Assembly (NCBI GenBank): GCA_019459525.1
Contig: JAIBEY010000087.1
Coordinates: 50,356 to 114,355, forward strand
Reading direction: 5' to 3'
DNA: 64,000 nucleotides
DNA from: Prolixibacteraceae bacterium
GTDB lineage: Bacteria > Bacteroidota > Bacteroidia > Bacteroidales > Prolixibacteraceae
The position numbers and the translations under genes are program-made. The notes beneath the pieces are model-generated. The model saw only the letters and a program-made list of their open reading frames with translations. It searched no databases and was not told the origin of the DNA. This document shows, one piece after another, positions 1-6,744 of the stretch. Each line of letters starts with the position of its first letter. The stretch's first letter is position 1.

Positions 1-128
1 TATTCCTGGTTTAATTTCACGTAGCGCTTCATGTCGCTCATCACCGAAGGGTCGGTAATTTGTGAGCCAACTTCTTCGAAACGATACCTGATCGCTTCGT
101 ATTTTTCTAATAATGAATAGTCTGCCAT
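1..128 (-). CDS. prfA: Peptide chain release factor 1, N-terminal fragment
   Basis: Only the first 42 codons lie inside the window; the gene runs off the left edge. The visible N-terminus begins MADYSLLEKYEAIRYRFEEV and continues with TDPSVMSDMKRYVKLNQE, the alpha-helical start typical of class I release factor 1, which recognises UAA and UAG and releases the finished peptide from the ribosome. It lies 77 nt downstream of purM on the same strand, and purM-prfA is a familiar gene order in Bacteroidota, which supports the call. The catalytic GGQ domain is outside the window, so RF1 rather than RF2 is inferred from the N-terminus and neighbour. Confidence 0.85.
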   Translation of the reverse strand, partial: MADYSLLEKYEAIRYRFEEVGSQITDPSVMSDMKRYVKLNQE

Positions 129-205
129 TTTTGAATGATGAATTTTGAATGATTAATGATGAATGGGGCACACAGGCGAAGTTTGCCTGAAAAAATGGAG
201 CGTAG

Positions 206-1375
206 CTAATATTCGAATTCGCCAAATGGCGATTGGATGGTAAGTTTTTTGCCGTCGAAGGCTTCAACGCGCCCAACGATGCGGGCTTCGATGTTGTATT
301 TTTCTGAAATAGCGATTACCTGGGCTGCAAATTCAGGAGCCAGATAAACCTCGAAACGGTGACCCATGTTGAAAACCTTGTACATTTCAGACCAACTTGT
401 TCCGGATTCTTCCTGAATCATTTTGAAAAGCGGCGGAACATCGAACAGGTTGTCTTTAATTACATGTACGTTATCGACAAAATGCAGCACTTTGGTCTGT
501 GCACCGCCCGAACAGTGAATCATTCCGTGAATGTTTTTCCGGAGGGCTTCCAATAAATCTTTGACTACCGGCGCATAAGTACGGGTAGGAGAGAGTACCA
601 GCTTCCCGGCATCCAGTCCAACACCAGCGATGGCCTCGGTCAGTTTTTTGTTCCCTGAATAAATGAGTTCAGCCGGAACTTCCGGATCGAAACTTTCAGG
701 ATATTTTTGTGCCAGGTAATTGGCAAATACATCGTGGCGGGCCGATGTCAGACCGTTGCTGCCCATGCCTCCGTTGTATTCTTTTTCGTAGGTAGCCTGT
801 CCGAATGAGGCCAAACCAACAATCACATCGCCAGCCTGAATGTTGTCAGCCGAAATCACATCTTCGCGTTTCATGCGGCAAGTCACCGTTGAATCGACAA
901 TAATGGTACGCACCACGTCGCCCACATCGGCAGTTTCGCCACCGGTTGGGTAAATGTTGACACCCATTTCGCGCAGCTCGGCACACAGTTCTTCGGTTCC
1001 GTTGATGATGGCGGCAATCACTTCGCCCGGAATCCGGTTTTTGTTGCGGCCAATGGTTGACGATAACAAAATGTTATCAGTTGCGCCCACGCAAAGTAAA
1101 TCGTCGAGATTCATGATAATAGCATCCTGAGCAATGCCTTTCCATACAGAAATATCGCCGGTTTCTTTCCAGTACAGGTAAGCCAGCGACGATTTGGTGC
1201 CTGCGCCATCGGCATGCATAATGTTGCACCAAGCCGGATCGCCCCCCAAGATATCGGGGATGATCTTGCAAAAAGCTTTGGGATACAAGCCTTTGTCGAT
1301 GTTTTTAATGGCATTGTGCACGTCTTCTTTCGAAGCCGAAACACCACGCGCCATATATCGGTTATCTGCTGACAT
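206..1375 (-). CDS. purM: AIR synthase (phosphoribosylformylglycinamidine cyclo-ligase)
   Basis: This 389-residue protein belongs to the long Bacteroidota form of PurM, which closes the imidazole ring of the purine precursor AIR using ATP. Visible landmarks are HADGAGTKSSLAY (residues 54-66), the acidic MNLDDLLCVGA stretch (88-98), PTGGETADVGD near 150 and a glycine-rich GGMGSNGL segment. I chose ATG at 1375 because the protein then starts MSADNRYMARGVSASKEDV, as in relatives; an upstream in-frame ATG at 1498 would translate through a perfect palindrome and the promoter. A -7 box lies 34 nt upstream. Probably co-transcribed with prfA. Confidence 0.93.
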   Translation of the reverse strand: MSADNRYMARGVSASKEDVHNAIKNIDKGLYPKAFCKIIPDILGGDPAWCNIMHADGAGTKSSLAYLYWKETGDISVWKGIAQDAIIMNLDDLLCVGATDNILLSSTIGRNKNRIPGEVIAAIINGTEELCAELREMGVNIYPTGGETADVGDVVRTIIVDSTVTCRMKREDVISADNIQAGDVIVGLASFGQATYEKEYNGGMGSNGLTSARHDVFANYLAQKYPESFDPEVPAELIYSGNKKLTEAIAGVGLDAGKLVLSPTRTYAPVVKDLLEALRKNIHGMIHCSGGAQTKVLHFVDNVHVIKDNLFDVPPLFKMIQEESGTSWSEMYKVFNMGHRFEVYLAPEFAAQVIAISEKYNIEARIVGRVEAFDGKKLTIQSPFGEFEY

Positions 1376-1408
1376 ATTATCTGAATTTCCGGAATATTTA
1401 AAGTGCGG

Positions 1409-1416
1409 CAAAGTTA
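1409..1416 (-). promoter_or_regulatory. Bacteroidota-type -7 promoter box of purM
   Basis: On the minus strand the sequence reads TAACTTTG, an exact match to the TAnnTTTG box used by the Bacteroidota primary sigma factor. It lies 34 nt upstream of the chosen purM start codon, which supports that start. No clear -33 TTG element is seen. Confidence 0.55.
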
Positions 1417-1447
1417 ATATTTTTGGGGAAATAATTTGGAGGGGAGT

Positions 1448-1491
1448 TTTATAGCCCTGACAGGTTTTCGAAAACCTGTCAGGGCTATAAA
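1448..1491. repeat. 44-bp perfect palindrome, CCTGACAGG family
   Basis: The sequence is self-complementary over 44 bases, centred on the TTTTCGAAAA at its middle, with arms carrying GCCCTGACAGG. It lies between the purM promoter and the 3' end of the 1624-2823 gene. It has no T-run after it on either strand, so it does not look like a plain intrinsic terminator. A related hairpin with CCTGACAGGGG lies after gcvP at 38973-39005, which points to a dispersed intergenic element. Confidence 0.8.
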
Positions 1492-1623
1492 TGTTCAAGT
1501 CTTTGTTTGATTTACCGAATCGATAAAATACGGATTGGATAGGGATTTGTCGGTTGCCAAATCTAGCTGGCGTTGAAATAGGTTTTTAAATTATCATTCA
1601 GGAAGGATTTATTGATTTTTTTT

Positions 1624-2823
1624 TTACTCACTCCAGTTTGCTGCGTACCGGCATAATTCCCGTTTCATATCGGTAATTTTAAACAGGTAGGGACCAAACA
1701 GTTGCCGCCCGACATTTGTATTGATATACAGAATGGTATGGTTGTCGGGAACAAAAAAGACTTGAGTTGAGCAACCGATGCCATCACCTTCATGCCCAAA
1801 CTGAGGTGTTGAACCTTCGTTAAACTGCCAGTATTCAAAACCCTCGCCATACTCTGGTTCGGTTGAGGTTTTTCCGCTAATCCATGTTTTCATTTCCTGA
1901 AGTGACGATGCCGAAACAACTTTTCCTTTTACGAGGGCATCGTAAAATTTTACGACATCGGCCGGGGTTGAGGCAATGCCGCCATAGCCATCGCTGGCAT
2001 TAGCCAGGGCATTGTTCCATGTCGTGATATTTTCGAGCTGCTCGTTGGCATAACGATCGAAATAATAGTTCGGAAGACCCAGATTAACCGCTTGTTGATC
2101 GGAAACCTTGAAATAGGTCTGTTCCAGATTGAGGGGCTGAAGAATTTCTGATTTTAAAAGTTGTTCGTAGCTTTTCCCGGTAACATTTTCGAGCAAAAGT
2201 TGCAACAGCAGATAGTTGGTATTCGAGTACATGAAATCAGTTCCCGGTTCAAATGCTAATGGGTTCCCTTTAACCATAGCCAAACGTTCTGTAACCGAAG
2301 GCTGGTTCAGCGGGTCATTCAACTGGCCAACCATGAATTCGGGCAGTTCGGTAACATTTACAATCCCGGAGCTATGATTTAAAAGCATGCGGACTGTAAT
2401 TTTATCACTGCCTTCCAGGTGAATCAAAATACGTTCAGGCAAATAGTCTTTTAGGAGATTGTCCGGTTCAATCACTTTTTTTTCAATTTGTTTCATCACC
2501 AAAGCTGCGGTGTATGTTTTAGTAATGCTGAACAACCAGGAAGCTCCACCGGGTTTAAACGGACTGTTTGATTCGATTTTGGCCTGACCGCCAGTGACAT
2601 GTAACCAACCATCGTTGTTTTTCACCACCACCTGAACTCCGGGAATGCCTCTTTCTATATACTTCTCAATGATAAATTGGATAGAATCTTTCATCGGATG
2701 GTTCGGGTTCGATTCAAATTCATCCAGATTTGGCTGATAATCAGTGGTAAACGGATCTTTACTGCACGATCCTGCAAGTAGCAGTGCTATGGCTGCGATT
2801 AAAATAATTTTAAAAGTTTTCAT
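1624..2823 (-). CDS. Lipoprotein serine hydrolase, beta-lactamase/class C fold
   Basis: A 399-residue serine hydrolase of the beta-lactamase-related (Pfam Beta-lactamase, MEROPS S12-like) family. It starts with a lipoprotein signal ending LLLAGSC, with Cys20 as the predicted lipidated residue, so it is probably anchored to a membrane facing the periplasm or surface. Catalytic motifs are visible: SITK at 99-102 (nucleophile Ser and Lys), the YSN triad at 199-201 and a late FGHEG in place of KTG. Family members include D,D-peptidases, esterases and beta-lactamases; the substrate cannot be read here. The ATG at 2823 was chosen for the signal peptide. It follows the 2838-3524 gene by 14 nt and should share its promoter. 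Confidence 0.85.
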   Translation of the reverse strand: MKTFKIILIAAIALLLAGSCSKDPFTTDYQPNLDEFESNPNHPMKDSIQFIIEKYIERGIPGVQVVVKNNDGWLHVTGGQAKIESNSPFKPGGASWLFSITKTYTAALVMKQIEKKVIEPDNLLKDYLPERILIHLEGSDKITVRMLLNHSSGIVNVTELPEFMVGQLNDPLNQPSVTERLAMVKGNPLAFEPGTDFMYSNTNYLLLQLLLENVTGKSYEQLLKSEILQPLNLEQTYFKVSDQQAVNLGLPNYYFDRYANEQLENITTWNNALANASDGYGGIASTPADVVKFYDALVKGKVVSASSLQEMKTWISGKTSTEPEYGEGFEYWQFNEGSTPQFGHEGDGIGCSTQVFFVPDNHTILYINTNVGRQLFGPYLFKITDMKRELCRYAANWSE

Positions 2824-2837
2824 TTGTTTTCTGTTTT

Positions 2838-3524
2838 TTATTGTTGATTGAAATGCAATTTTAGCCCAAACATTAGATTTGAGTCGGGCAATGGCGAAAG
2901 GTCTGGACTGTAGCGGAATAAGGCCTGCAACTGGTAAGCCACGAATGGCCGTATTTCGCATGAGCTAATTTTAACCGAACGATACCCCAGGCTGAACTGA
3001 ACGGGTACTTGTACCACACCTTTGAATCCTTGTCCATTACCCCATTTGTCGCCGTCCCATTTGAGCGGGTTGGTACTGTAAAGCGACAGCCGGTAACCTG
3101 CACCCGTGCCAAATCCCAGCTCAAATCTTCTGAAAATTACAGGTGTAAACTGGGCCAGAAGTTGCAAGCCAACTGCATCGCCCTGAAATTCGTACTGGCT
3201 GAATTGTCCATGAATGCCTATTGCGAATTTTTGCTTTTGACCAAGGAGTTTGTTTATTCCAAGGGAAGCAACAAAATCGGGCTGCCCCCATTTCAGGTTT
3301 TCAACAGGTGCATAATACGAATGTATGCCTGTGGAAAGAACGAACTGCCAGGGTTGGCTACTGCTGTTATTCCTGGCCGAAGCCTGGATCGTCAGAAAAA
3401 GGAGGATAAACGGAATCCAGTTTCTGAATGTTGGATATGGGAGTTTCAAATGCCGTGAACTGCCTTTCCCGGTTGGTTGGAATGTATGTTTTCCTGATTT
3501 CTGATGTAAGCTGAATGGTTTCAT
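2838..3524 (-). CDS. Predicted outer-membrane beta-barrel protein, unknown function
   Basis: A 228-residue protein not matched to a named family. After a rather long basic N-terminus a hydrophobic stretch, WIPFILLFLTIQASA, looks like the core of a signal peptide. The remainder has alternating hydrophobic and polar residues with many Gly and aromatic residues (for example GINKLLG, FELGFGTGAGYRLSLYS, FVAYQLQALFRY), as in small outer-membrane barrels, and ends in a strand LMFGLKLHF. It is the first gene of a two-gene unit with the serine hydrolase. An operator-like palindrome lies 52 nt upstream of its ATG. The start at 3524 excludes an upstream in-frame extension that would read through that operator. 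Confidence 0.6.
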   Translation of the reverse strand: MKPFSLHQKSGKHTFQPTGKGSSRHLKLPYPTFRNWIPFILLFLTIQASARNNSSSQPWQFVLSTGIHSYYAPVENLKWGQPDFVASLGINKLLGQKQKFAIGIHGQFSQYEFQGDAVGLQLLAQFTPVIFRRFELGFGTGAGYRLSLYSTNPLKWDGDKWGNGQGFKGVVQVPVQFSLGYRSVKISSCEIRPFVAYQLQALFRYSPDLSPLPDSNLMFGLKLHFNQQ

Positions 3525-3575
3525 TGTTTTCTGTTTTATGGTGCAAAGTTTGTCAATGTCAGACAGTTCAGAAAT

Positions 3576-3589
3576 CGCATGGAGATGTG
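3576..3589 (-). promoter_or_regulatory. Operator-like palindrome, copy 1 (outer-membrane protein unit)
   Basis: On the plus strand this reads CGCAT-GGAG-ATGTG, a one-mismatch version of the CACAT-N4-ATGTG palindrome found before every unit of this locus. A -7-like AAACTTTG (minus strand, 3544-3551) begins 24 nt further downstream in the direction of transcription. The position, just upstream of where a -33 element would be, suits an activator site. The regulator is inferred to be the response regulator encoded at 8352-8984. Confidence 0.6.
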
Positions 3590-3604
3590 AAATGGTGGTA
3601 TGGA

Positions 3605-3640
3605 AACAAAAAAAGATGTGATTAATGACCACATCTTTGA
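3605..3640 (-). terminator. Intrinsic terminator of the cytochrome c gene
   Basis: On the minus strand AAAGATGTG and CACATCTTT form a 9-bp stem around a 9-nt loop and are followed directly by a run of seven T. It lies 66 nt after the cytochrome gene stop. The stem shares the GATGTG half-site with the neighbouring operators and with the hairpins at 4380 and 6636. Confidence 0.75.
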
Positions 3641-3703
3641 ATCTGTTATCGAACCCATGATTTGCTCCAACATGGGGTTATGCGCTTTACCGCTTACTGT
3701 TGT

Positions 3704-4276
3704 TTAGTTTCCGGACGGCGGAATTGCCATTGGAACAAGGTTGTTTACTGGTTTAATACTTTTGAGGTAAGCAAAAATGGCTTTTATGTCTTCGTCGTCC
3801 ATTTGCGAATAGGACTGCCATGGCATCGGAGGTAGTAACTGACGGCTGTTTTCAAGGCCTTTCCATTTACCTTGCTTCATCGCTCTTAAAAATTGTTCTT
3901 CTGTCCAATTCCCGATTCCCGACGGGTCGGGTGTGAGGTTGGCAGCAAACGAGGTTCCCCATGGGCCAATTGTTGCGGTATTGTTCATGTTGAAAAGAAC
4001 ATACGATTTCAGGATATTGGCATCGTATTCCGGTAACAGTTCATCAGCCTGGTGCCCCGAAAGTAACCGGAGCGTATCTGGTACGGGACCCATGGCGGTC
4101 ATCATTTTCGGCGAATGGCAGTCGTTGCATCCGAGGGTATTCACCAGTTTTTTACCTTTTTCAATCGGATCGACGGCAGGTGTTGGCTGATTGTTGGTTT
4201 CCGCATTTTTTGCAGCCGGATTACATGCCAACAACACGACTGAAATCACCACCGGAATAAAATAGCTTTTTTTCAT
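3704..4276 (-). CDS. Lipoprotein cytochrome c, single haem
   Basis: A 190-residue exported monohaem cytochrome c. The N-terminus MKKSYFIPVVISVVLLAC is a lipoprotein signal with Cys18 as the lipidation site, followed by a linker rich in Asn and Pro. The haem site is CNDCH, and the distal Met candidates are in the PPMPWQSY segment near the C-terminus, where the fold ends ...DIKAIFAYLKSIKPV, the usual last helix of class I cytochromes. Such proteins carry electrons in the periplasm or at the outer membrane; the partner is unknown. It is a single-gene unit with its own operator-like palindrome 73 nt upstream and an intrinsic terminator. The ATG at 4276 was preferred because a longer reading frame would run through that operator. 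Confidence 0.85.
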   Translation of the reverse strand: MKKSYFIPVVISVVLLACNPAAKNAETNNQPTPAVDPIEKGKKLVNTLGCNDCHSPKMMTAMGPVPDTLRLLSGHQADELLPEYDANILKSYVLFNMNNTATIGPWGTSFAANLTPDPSGIGNWTEEQFLRAMKQGKWKGLENSRQLLPPMPWQSYSQMDDEDIKAIFAYLKSIKPVNNLVPMAIPPSGN

Positions 4277-4348
4277 GTTTCTGTTTTTAAGATTTATTAT
4301 TAATCCATATTTTTTGCAAAGTTCATCGATATCAGTCAGTTCTGAAAT

Positions 4349-4362
4349 CGCATAGAAATGTG
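4349..4362 (-). promoter_or_regulatory. Operator-like palindrome, copy 2 (cytochrome c)
   Basis: Plus-strand CGCAT-AGAA-ATGTG, again one mismatch from the perfect palindrome, with an additional ATGTG seven nt further on. A minus-strand GAACTTTG (4317-4324) starts 24 nt downstream, the same spacing as in copies 1, 3 and 4. The flanking 90 nt are clearly homologous to the corresponding region of copy 1. Confidence 0.6.
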
Positions 4363-4379
4363 AATGTGAAGTATGAAAA

Positions 4380-4412
4380 CAAAAAAAGATGTGATCAACG
4401 ATCACATCTTAA
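4380..4412 (-). terminator. Intrinsic terminator of the T9SS cargo-hemerythrin unit
   Basis: An 11-bp stem, AAGATGTGATC paired with GATCACATCTT around a 3-nt loop (4386-4410), followed on the minus strand by seven T. It lies 70 nt after the stop of the hemerythrin-like gene. Confidence 0.8.
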
Positions 4413-4481
4413 ACCAAATTAAAACTATAAAGGGCTATTCGACAAAATTTACATGTACTCCGGTGTAATTTATGGGGTGTT

Positions 4482-5150
4482 TTAATAGTTCGCGGAAGTA
4501 ATCCACAACTTACTTTTCAGTTTTCTGAAATCGGGTTCGGGCATAATTCTTTTCAGTGTTCCCATGAGTGAATCAAAATCCGGAACAGGCATGTTTTTGC
4601 TGGTGGCTATTAACATCAGCAGGTTTTCTGTTTCGTTTTGTGCGGGGATGATGTGCTTGAGCCAAAGAGCATAGGTTTCAATATCCATTTTCTTTACAAT
4701 TGCCTTGTTTATTGCCATTTGTTCTTCATCAGTCAAATGATCCCATATCAGCCCCTGCGTAACTGTTTCTTCCTCGTTTATGTGTTCGAGGTAAAGGCTT
4801 TGAAATGCTGCAAATTGTAAATAAAAGTCGTAGGCTTCGCCGGAGGTAATGGTTGTACCGAACTTTTCGAGCTGATCCTCAAGCTGGCTCTGAATGTGTT
4901 CAATTTGGATATGGTCGAGTTTGTCGTGTTCCGTAGAGCCAGGCAATTTAGCTTCGAGCGCCGCCAAAATGATTTTATCTTCGTTTTCGGCATGCAAAGT
5001 CAACAGGAGAAACAATTCTTTTCCCATGCTTTTTAGTTTTTCAACTGCAGCCGTGTCGTTAAAATTGGTTTGTCCGGCCAGTACTGAAAAGTTGGCCATT
5101 GTCCTTCTCAGCGCTTTATGAGGGGCTGAGAACATTCTGATTGTTGTCAT
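4482..5150 (-). CDS. Hemerythrin-like HHE domain protein
   Basis: A 222-residue soluble protein with the hemerythrin HHE cation-binding pattern: His in SAPHKALR near the start, His and Glu in LHAENED, several His in HDKLDHIQIEH, and His-Glu in LEHINEEE. Together these are the usual ligands of a non-haem di-iron site in a four-helix bundle. Relatives bind oxygen or nitric oxide or sense redox state. There is no signal peptide, so it should be cytoplasmic, unlike its operon partner. It follows the 5163-6497 gene after 12 nt and ends at an intrinsic terminator. The function in this locus is inferred only; a redox or gas-sensing role would fit the cytochrome c next door. Confidence 0.8.
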   Translation of the reverse strand: MTTIRMFSAPHKALRRTMANFSVLAGQTNFNDTAAVEKLKSMGKELFLLLTLHAENEDKIILAALEAKLPGSTEHDKLDHIQIEHIQSQLEDQLEKFGTTITSGEAYDFYLQFAAFQSLYLEHINEEETVTQGLIWDHLTDEEQMAINKAIVKKMDIETYALWLKHIIPAQNETENLLMLIATSKNMPVPDFDSLMGTLKRIMPEPDFRKLKSKLWITSANY

Positions 5151-5162
5151 AAGTTTCCTGAA

Positions 5163-6497
5163 TTATTGTTTAAATACTTTGCTTTGGTGTGATTTCCCGT
5201 CAGCCGTTCTGATGGAAAGCACGTACATCCCGCGAATAAATTGTTCTGTATTTATGGTAGCCGATGAACTGGAAAATGTATCCTGATAGATGGTTTTACC
5301 GGCAAGATCGGTGATGTTTACCTGGTAGCTTTTAATGTTTGTATCGTTGATTGAAATACTTAAAGCATTTTTTACCGGATTGGGGAACGCTTTTATGCTG
5401 CTGAGCTTATTCATATCCGGAATGTCGGTTGTAAAATGCAGGAAATCGCTGAAATCAAATTTCAATACATTTTCTGGTGCTTCCAGCTCCGGATCCCAGT
5501 AGCGAACGGTCATCTGGGTTACATTATTTTGGTTGTCGTAAGCCAGGTCGAAGAAGTACCGGATATCCAAACTCCAGTTGTTATCGGCCCACGAACTGTA
5601 TTGAAAACCGGTTGGATTGCCCGAAGCATCAAATGTACTAACGAACTTTTCATCTTTTTTCCAGGCTGAATTCTCCCAGGTTTCGGAAACGTTTGCTTCT
5701 TCGGTGTTGGTATGTGTATAAATCTGACGCTTACTGTTTACCCACTTGTCATTCTCTTGCACTTCTGTCGTTCCTGTATAATTGTCACCTTCGTAAACGG
5801 CTGTATATCGTTCATTTTTCATGCCTTCTTTCCAGTATTGAATGGTGTAGCCTGCCAGTTGTTTCTTTTGCCAATTGTGCCAAACCAAAAGAATGGTCCG
5901 GCTATAATCGACCCAACGGGCACCGTCCCATTCCGACGCATGAAATTCGGTTGGTATTCCACTGCCATTCAAGGTGTAATAATCTTTTGATTTGTTTTCC
6001 CAGGCTCCGTTATGCCAGATTTGCTTTATTTCTTCAGTCAGGTTGCCATGATCATCATAAGAATACTGAGTTTTTTCTCCTGTAAGGATCATCCATTCGG
6101 TGTCGCCCATGATGTAGGAGATTTCTTCAGTAATATTCCCTTTGTGGTCGTACTTGGTAGATTCCCGCGACAGGTAATGCCCGGTTCCTGCTTCCTGAAC
6201 AACTTCTTCCAGTATATCACCTTTGGGGTTGTAGGTATAGGCCGTGTTGGAGGTATGTTCCCATAACTTTGTTTCCTCATTCCAGGTGTAGTCCACACTT
6301 TTTCCGGGTACCGAAAGCTGATTTTCTTTCAGGCTGAGGAGCTTCAGTTGAGGGTTGCTGATTCCCTTTACTAACGATGCGTTTTTGAGTTGCAAAAAAT
6401 GCAGCTTACTGACTTCTGTGTTTCGTTGGCTGGCATTAATTGTAAAATCGGCCAGCAACAGAAATGCAACAACTAAAATTGTTTTTCTTGTTTTCAT
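5163..6497 (-). CDS. Secreted YD-repeat-like protein with type IX sorting domain
   Basis: A 444-residue exported protein. It has a Sec signal (MKTRKTILVVAFLLLADFTI...), a middle region of degenerate repeats of the YD type such as TYNPKGDILEE, KYDHKGNITEE, SYDDHGNLTEE and TFDASGNPTGF, each rich in aromatic residues, and a C-terminal type A T9SS sorting domain from about residue 368: KAFPNPVKNALSI, then DLAGKTIYQ, then RGMYVLSI and a final SKVFKQ. The last domain directs export through the type IX system to the cell surface. YD-like repeats often bind carbohydrate or form shells; here the role is unknown. It heads a two-gene unit with the hemerythrin-like gene, with an operator-like palindrome 104 nt upstream. 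Confidence 0.85.
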   Translation of the reverse strand: MKTRKTILVVAFLLLADFTINASQRNTEVSKLHFLQLKNASLVKGISNPQLKLLSLKENQLSVPGKSVDYTWNEETKLWEHTSNTAYTYNPKGDILEEVVQEAGTGHYLSRESTKYDHKGNITEEISYIMGDTEWMILTGEKTQYSYDDHGNLTEEIKQIWHNGAWENKSKDYYTLNGSGIPTEFHASEWDGARWVDYSRTILLVWHNWQKKQLAGYTIQYWKEGMKNERYTAVYEGDNYTGTTEVQENDKWVNSKRQIYTHTNTEEANVSETWENSAWKKDEKFVSTFDASGNPTGFQYSSWADNNWSLDIRYFFDLAYDNQNNVTQMTVRYWDPELEAPENVLKFDFSDFLHFTTDIPDMNKLSSIKAFPNPVKNALSISINDTNIKSYQVNITDLAGKTIYQDTFSSSSATINTEQFIRGMYVLSIRTADGKSHQSKVFKQ

Positions 6498-6600
6498 GTT
6501 GATAAAATTTAACCAATGGTAATTTTTAATGATTCTTGTTTTCTGAATTGTTTCGAACTATGCGAAAGCAAAATAATGATGAATGTCAGTATGTTACAAT

Positions 6601-6614
6601 CACATGGAAATGTG
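6601..6614 (-). promoter_or_regulatory. Operator-like palindrome, copy 3 (T9SS cargo unit)
   Basis: Perfect CACAT-GGAA-ATGTG. A minus-strand TTATTTTG (6569-6576), close to the -7 consensus, begins 24 nt downstream. The terminator of the upstream S41 gene starts 22 nt away on the other side, repeating the arrangement of copies 1 and 2. Confidence 0.65.
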
Positions 6615-6635
6615 AAACTTTCTGCCTGTAAACGA

Positions 6636-6666
6636 AGAAAGATGTGATTGCTGATCACATCTTTCA
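6636..6666 (-). terminator. Hairpin terminator of the S41 peptidase gene
   Basis: A 12-bp perfect stem, GAAAGATGTGAT with ATCACATCTTTC around TGCTG (6637-6665). On the minus strand it ends in CTTTCTTCG, so the T-run is weak. It is homologous to the terminators at 3605 and 4380. Confidence 0.65.
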
Positions 6667-6744
6667 AATTCCTGTTTTCTGTAAAATGTTTAAATTCAGT
6701 TTATTGGTGTCTTGAGTCAGGGAGAAATAATGCCGCGGCTACGA

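Noticed and set aside
1376..1498. N-terminal extension of PurM from ATG at 1498
   Set aside because: The extra 41 residues come from a palindrome and the promoter box; relatives start at MS...RGVSASKEDV.
4380..6666. CRP/FNR sites in the GATGTGATC hairpins
   Set aside because: TGTGA and TCACA are present but separated by 7 nt, not the 6 nt of CRP sites, and the hairpins lie downstream of stops with T-runs, so terminator is the better call.
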